Below, piece after piece: positions 7,501-9,345 of a stretch of 9,345 bases of DNA (position 1 is its first letter; each line of letters begins with the position of its first letter). The notes beneath the pieces were generated by a model. The model did not search any database and was not told the origin of the DNA. It saw only the letters and a program-made list of their open reading frames with translations. The DNA is from DASPNH01 sp035626675. GTDB lineage: Bacteria; Desulfobacterota; Binatia; UBA1149; CAITLU01. Position numbers and translations under genes: made by a program. The DNA is taken from NCBI GenBank assembly GCA_035626675.1, contig DASPNH010000020.1, positions 1-9,345 of the forward strand, read 5' to 3'.

Positions 7501-8485
7501 GAACCTCGGCGAGGGCGCATTCGGCGACCTTGCCGGCACTGGCGCGCTCTCGTTCGCCGCGCCGGCCGGTGGCCTTGCTCGTCTGCTCGGCGTGGCGCTG
7601 CCCGAACAGCAGATCAACGCCGAGGATCACGTCGTTGCCTGGAACGCGATGACGGGACAGTTCGAGCCTGCCTTCCCGCAGCATCAGGACGACCTGCAGT
7701 TCCTGACCGGTCCCTCCATCGGTGACGTCGGCGGCACGCCGCTGCCCGAGATCGTCATGGGCAGCGCCGGCTATTTCGTGCAGGCGTTCGACGGCGCAGG
7801 CGTCGCACCACTGGGCTGGCCCAAGTTCACCGGTGGCTGGCACGTGGCCAATCCCGCCATCGGCGACGTCGATGGCGATGGCCTGATCGAAGTCGTCGCC
7901 TCGGTGCGCGAGGGCAACCTGTTCGTGTGGGAGACGACGGCTCCCGTGGCCGCGACGGCACAGTGGCCGAAGAAGCGCCACGACCTGCGCAACACCGGCA
8001 ACTACGAGGAGCCGCAGGGCGCCACCGGCAGCGTGCTCGATCAGGGCGAGCTCGAGGTCACCAGGAGCAAGCTGACACTGCGGCCCGACGCGGTCGGCGC
8101 CGATGCGCTGTCGATGAAGGCCTTGCTGACGCCGGACGCCGACGGCGACGGCATCGATCCGGACAGCGAAGGCTTCTCGTTCGCGCTCGACGGGCAGCGC
8201 TACACGCTGCCGCCGGGCGTGATCCAGCAGCGCGGCGAGAATGCGTGGAAGTACAGCAGCTCGGACGGCGCGGGCTCGGTTCCCGCCGGCATCCGCAAGC
8301 TGGTCATAAAGCGCGCCGAGAACGGAAGCGTGCGCATCGTCGTCAAGGGCCGCGACCTGGACCTGTCGCAGTTCCACGGCACCGACGACCGCACCATCAC
8401 GGTCGAAGTCGACATCGGCAACGACCACGCGCAGGACGAAGTAGCGTACCGCCGCATCATGGAGCGCCACCTGCGCACGCCCTGA
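4562..8485 (+). CDS. Exported S8 (subtilisin-family) protein with beta-propeller and unassigned C-terminal domain
   Basis: This is a 1307-residue exported protein starting at GTG. The signal peptide ends near AHA (about residue 38). An S8 domain spans about 110-465. Its Asp motif is VIAVLDSGI (Asp122) and its His motif is YGHGTGES (His235). Between them lie Asp-rich loops (DCNGDGVFN at 164, DTNGNGVTD at 184, DDDADGYVDN at 205) typical of calcium-dependent subtilases. The serine region reads STSCSSEAVGRGSGVAG (378-394) instead of GTSMAAPxVAG, and the usual oxyanion Asn is Asp325 (SAADEDAW), so protease activity is uncertain. Residues about 475-600 look like a beta-sandwich. About 615-1130 hold eight FG-GAP/VCBS-like DxDxDG-type repeats near 629, 697, 760, 831, 923, 989, 1055 and 1102, with recurring GWPV or GFPV; the sixth and seventh are degenerate. 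This implies a seven- or eight-bladed propeller. About 1165-1300 is a separate domain I cannot name. The role is probably extracellular or cell-surface proteolysis or binding. Confidence 0.85.
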   Translation: MTTHTQPTTHLRPLAARGAVLATFLATISATPPAHALFPYPVDANRCDNAALPLGCTPAPNELGGPASCGGLNWKYGSTAACTTDPLVLGNPAELGGISGMSVDTAWRSTTGRSDVVIAVLDSGIKWNDGGALQDLRRKWYINRGELPAPAGPCTGAPPGDLRDCNGDGVFNVPDYDGDPAVFDTNGNGVTDPQDLINLFSDGTDDDADGYVDNISGWDFFQYDNDPYDDVQYGHGTGESRDSAAEADNGGDAGACPNCMSMPLRVGDSFVADVNAFAQAVIFAVDTGAAIVQEALGTYNNTSLGQAAVTYAYDNDVPVMASAADEDAWHHNFPSNYVHTIVTNSIRDFGFDGVLPDSWLYFNGCTNFGGNISVAVPSTSCSSEAVGRGSGVAGLLISAGRDAAEEGTLEYPLTANEVRQIFTRSADDIDFETNRVIGFPDTIRYATQAGFDQFTGYGRMNAQAAVADILAGAIPPEAEIDSPAWFSYIDAQRDGAFQVLGRVAAERADGYTYRVQIGYGVQPRESDFIDIVPFGATHSAPVSGVLATIAPEQIPAPTPEQIARRITQLPDLSSDYDQFTYTVRVQVLDQPGGLLGEDRRSIFVHHDEDLKDGFPVALGDGASSPAIADLDGDGVSEIVVATSEGYVHALQSDGSELSGWPVAVDPLPLHTGSQAFATGAVGSPVYGAVLASVAIGDLDGDGSLDVVAADLEGKVYAWNRLGQRKSGFPVAVNPLYSSSAVLDPSNTVDVAFIGSPVLADLDQDGTLDIITAANDRHVYVWDHTGASRAGFPLLVVDPARVASVDPVTHKVTPLPGAFRGSKILATPAVGDIDGDGSLDIVVGTNECYDETPNVAFTNATSQAVAQSGLISPGNSRVYAIHKDGSAHAPSPFLPGWPVKVVLLLPELLPNVGEGVHGSAALADVDDDGTLEVGIFSAAGPGYLLNHDGTSFYGADPQGNYNVMATEGYPPANSADTPTFPNLGEGAFGDLAGTGALSFAAPAGGLARLLGVALPEQQINAEDHVVAWNAMTGQFEPAFPQHQDDLQFLTGPSIGDVGGTPLPEIVMGSAGYFVQAFDGAGVAPLGWPKFTGGWHVANPAIGDVDGDGLIEVVASVREGNLFVWETTAPVAATAQWPKKRHDLRNTGNYEEPQGATGSVLDQGELEVTRSKLTLRPDAVGADALSMKALLTPDADGDGIDPDSEGFSFALDGQRYTLPPGVIQQRGENAWKYSSSDGAGSVPAGIRKLVIKRAENGSVRIVVKGRDLDLSQFHGTDDRTITVEVDIGNDHAQDEVAYRRIMERHLRTP

Positions 8486-8489
8486 CAAG

Positions 8490-8556
8490 AAAGGGGTCAG
8501 GCACCTTTAAGGGAAAGGGGTCAGGCACCATTTGGGAAAAGGTGCCTGACCCCTTT
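8490..8556. repeat. Three-copy 16-bp repeat (two direct, one inverted)
   Basis: AAAGGGGTCAGGCACC occurs at 8490-8505 and at 8514-8529, 24 bases apart, and its exact reverse complement occurs at 8541-8556. Copy 1 can pair with the inverted copy over 19 bp (8490-8508 with 8538-8556, 29-base loop). Copy 2 can pair over 16 bp (loop 8530-8540). The two hairpins exclude each other. I recall similar GGGGTCAGG-type palindromes scattered through other bacterial genomes, sometimes associated with REP-type elements; that is memory, not a search. No transposase gene is visible in the window. Confidence 0.9.
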
Positions 8557-8558
8557 TT
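8514..8558 (+). terminator. Probable rho-independent terminator of the subtilase gene, formed by the repeat
   Basis: A perfect 16-bp stem (8514-8529 with 8541-8556), rich in G and C at its centre and with an 11-base loop, ends in a run of five T (8554-8558). It begins 28 bases after the subtilase stop codon. Part of the T-run is also in the stem, which lessens the resemblance to a textbook terminator. The opposite strand shows only a short A/T flank, so efficient action on minus-strand transcripts is less likely. Confidence 0.6.
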
Positions 8559-8559
8559 G

Positions 8560-9345
8560 ATGACGCCGCTCGGCACGTCTACAACGCACGCCGTGCGCAA
8601 TGATTCTCCCCGTGGCGGCATCCTGACGCGGCCGCTCGCCCTCGCCTTTCTGGTCGTGATGACGCTCGCCTGCCGCCCTGCCGCCGCCCAGCAGGAGGTC
8701 CAGGCGCTGGCCGCCACCGACGGCTACTTCGAGGTACGGCGCATCGACGACGTCACCTTCGCGATCTCGGAGCCGCAGTACTGGCAGAAGAACATCGCCT
8801 ACGTGCTCAAGGGCGAGAAGCGCGCGATCCTTTTCGACACCGGCTCGGGCAAGCGCGACATCAAGTTCATCGCCGGCAACGTCACGCGAAAGCCGATGAC
8901 GGCAGTGGCCTCGCACCTGCACTACGACCACATCGGCAGCCACGCCAGCTTCGACCACGTCGCGATGGCAGACCTGCCCGAGCTGCGCGAACGCATCGCC
9001 GAGAACCGCTACCATCCCGAAATCTCGAGCTCGCTCTTCCCGATGCTCGACAGCTTCTACGTCACCGAATGGTGGCGGCCCGGCCAGGTCATCGACATCG
9101 GCGGCCGCACCGTCGAGGTGATGCACATCCCCGGCCACTCCCCCGATTCGATCGCGCTGATCGATCGCGCGCGCGGTCAGGCCTTCGTCGGCGACCACCT
9201 CTATCCGGGCGAGCTCTACGCCTTCCTGCCCGGCTCCGACCTCCTGGCCTATCGCGAGTCGACGCGCCGTCTGCTGGAGATTCCAGAGATCCGTACCGTG
9301 CTGTGCGCACACATGGAGCCGCAGATGCCGCGCGATGCGCTGGTG
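8560..9345 (+). CDS. Exported metallo-beta-lactamase-fold hydrolase (3' end outside window)
   Basis: This frame is open to the right edge, giving 262 residues. An N-terminal signal (hydrophobic PLALAFLVVMTLA, residues 25-37, then CRPAAAQ) suggests export. TLAC is a poor lipobox and AAA-Q fits signal peptidase I better. The MBL fold has a full set of metal ligands: HLHYDH (His119, His121, Asp123, His124), PGHSPDS (His193), VGDHLYPG (Asp212) and a late His251 in CAHMEP. This implies a binuclear zinc-type hydrolase. The GHSPDS type is shared by glyoxalase II-like, lactonase-like and beta-lactamase-like members, so the substrate cannot be assigned. The start is uncertain: ATG 8560 sits two bases after the T-run of the hairpin and has no Shine-Dalgarno sequence. 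GTG 8593 is in frame and still keeps the signal peptide; ATG 8659 would destroy it. Confidence 0.85.
   Translation, partial: MTPLGTSTTHAVRNDSPRGGILTRPLALAFLVVMTLACRPAAAQQEVQALAATDGYFEVRRIDDVTFAISEPQYWQKNIAYVLKGEKRAILFDTGSGKRDIKFIAGNVTRKPMTAVASHLHYDHIGSHASFDHVAMADLPELRERIAENRYHPEISSSLFPMLDSFYVTEWWRPGQVIDIGGRTVEVMHIPGHSPDSIALIDRARGQAFVGDHLYPGELYAFLPGSDLLAYRESTRRLLEIPEIRTVLCAHMEPQMPRDALV

Noticed and set aside
4544..8488. A 1314-residue open frame on the - strand opposite the subtilase gene
   Set aside because: It mirrors the subtilase gene almost end to end. Its product is rich in Val, Arg, Asp and Ala with no recognisable domain, as expected when a GC-rich gene with G/C at third positions is read in reverse. 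The + strand frame has a signal peptide, S8 motifs and propeller repeats.
8490..8558. Possible short CRISPR array or insertion-sequence end
   Set aside because: Only two direct copies with an 8-base gap and one inverted copy; no spacers of normal length, no cas genes, and no transposase or target-site duplication.
8521..9312. A 263-residue - strand frame opposite the MBL gene
   Set aside because: The + strand has a complete set of MBL metal ligands, whereas this frame has none and its end lies in the repeat.

Overview
This window is GC-rich and tightly packed. It has four coding regions, all on the + strand: the C-terminal part of an HrpB-type RNA helicase, cut by the left edge; a secreted alpha/beta hydrolase-like protein; a large secreted subtilisin-family (S8) protein with a beta-propeller; and an exported metallo-beta-lactamase-fold hydrolase, cut by the right edge. 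No tRNA, rRNA, CRISPR array, integrase or transposase gene was seen. The organism looks like a high-GC Gram-negative, deltaproteobacteria-like or 'Candidatus Binatota'-like environmental bacterium. The basis is HrpB together with very large exported proteins that have Thr-rich linkers, calcium-type Asp-rich loops and Cys-containing 'LGFPGDC' modules. This placement is inference from protein style and was not tested by phylogeny.

Layout: 1-1830 is hrpB (3' part). 1831-2131 is a 301-base gap with a perfect 12-bp tandem duplication, a possible sigma70-type promoter and a foldable leader. 2132-4474 encodes a 780-residue exported protein: signal peptide, two copies of a roughly 110-residue Cys-containing module, a Thr-rich linker, a type-3-like Asp loop and an alpha/beta hydrolase domain. 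4475-4561 is a short gap ending in a strong Shine-Dalgarno sequence. 4562-8485 encodes a 1307-residue exported protein: signal peptide, S8 domain with altered active-site motifs, beta-sandwich-like linker, FG-GAP/VCBS-type propeller and an unassigned C-terminal domain. 8486-8559 holds three copies (two direct, one inverted) of a 16-bp sequence that can form two mutually exclusive hairpins and probably ends transcription. 8560-9345 encodes the exported metallo-hydrolase.

The two large exported proteins lie in the same direction 87 bases apart and may be co-transcribed. Both are built for the cell surface or the outside. Together with the exported MBL hydrolase they form a small run of extracytoplasmic hydrolases, but nothing in the sequence ties them to one pathway. 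I see no clear evidence of a complete new system. The best leads are the altered subtilase active site, the repeated Cys module, the unassigned C-terminal domain and the three-copy hairpin repeat that touches the start of the last gene.
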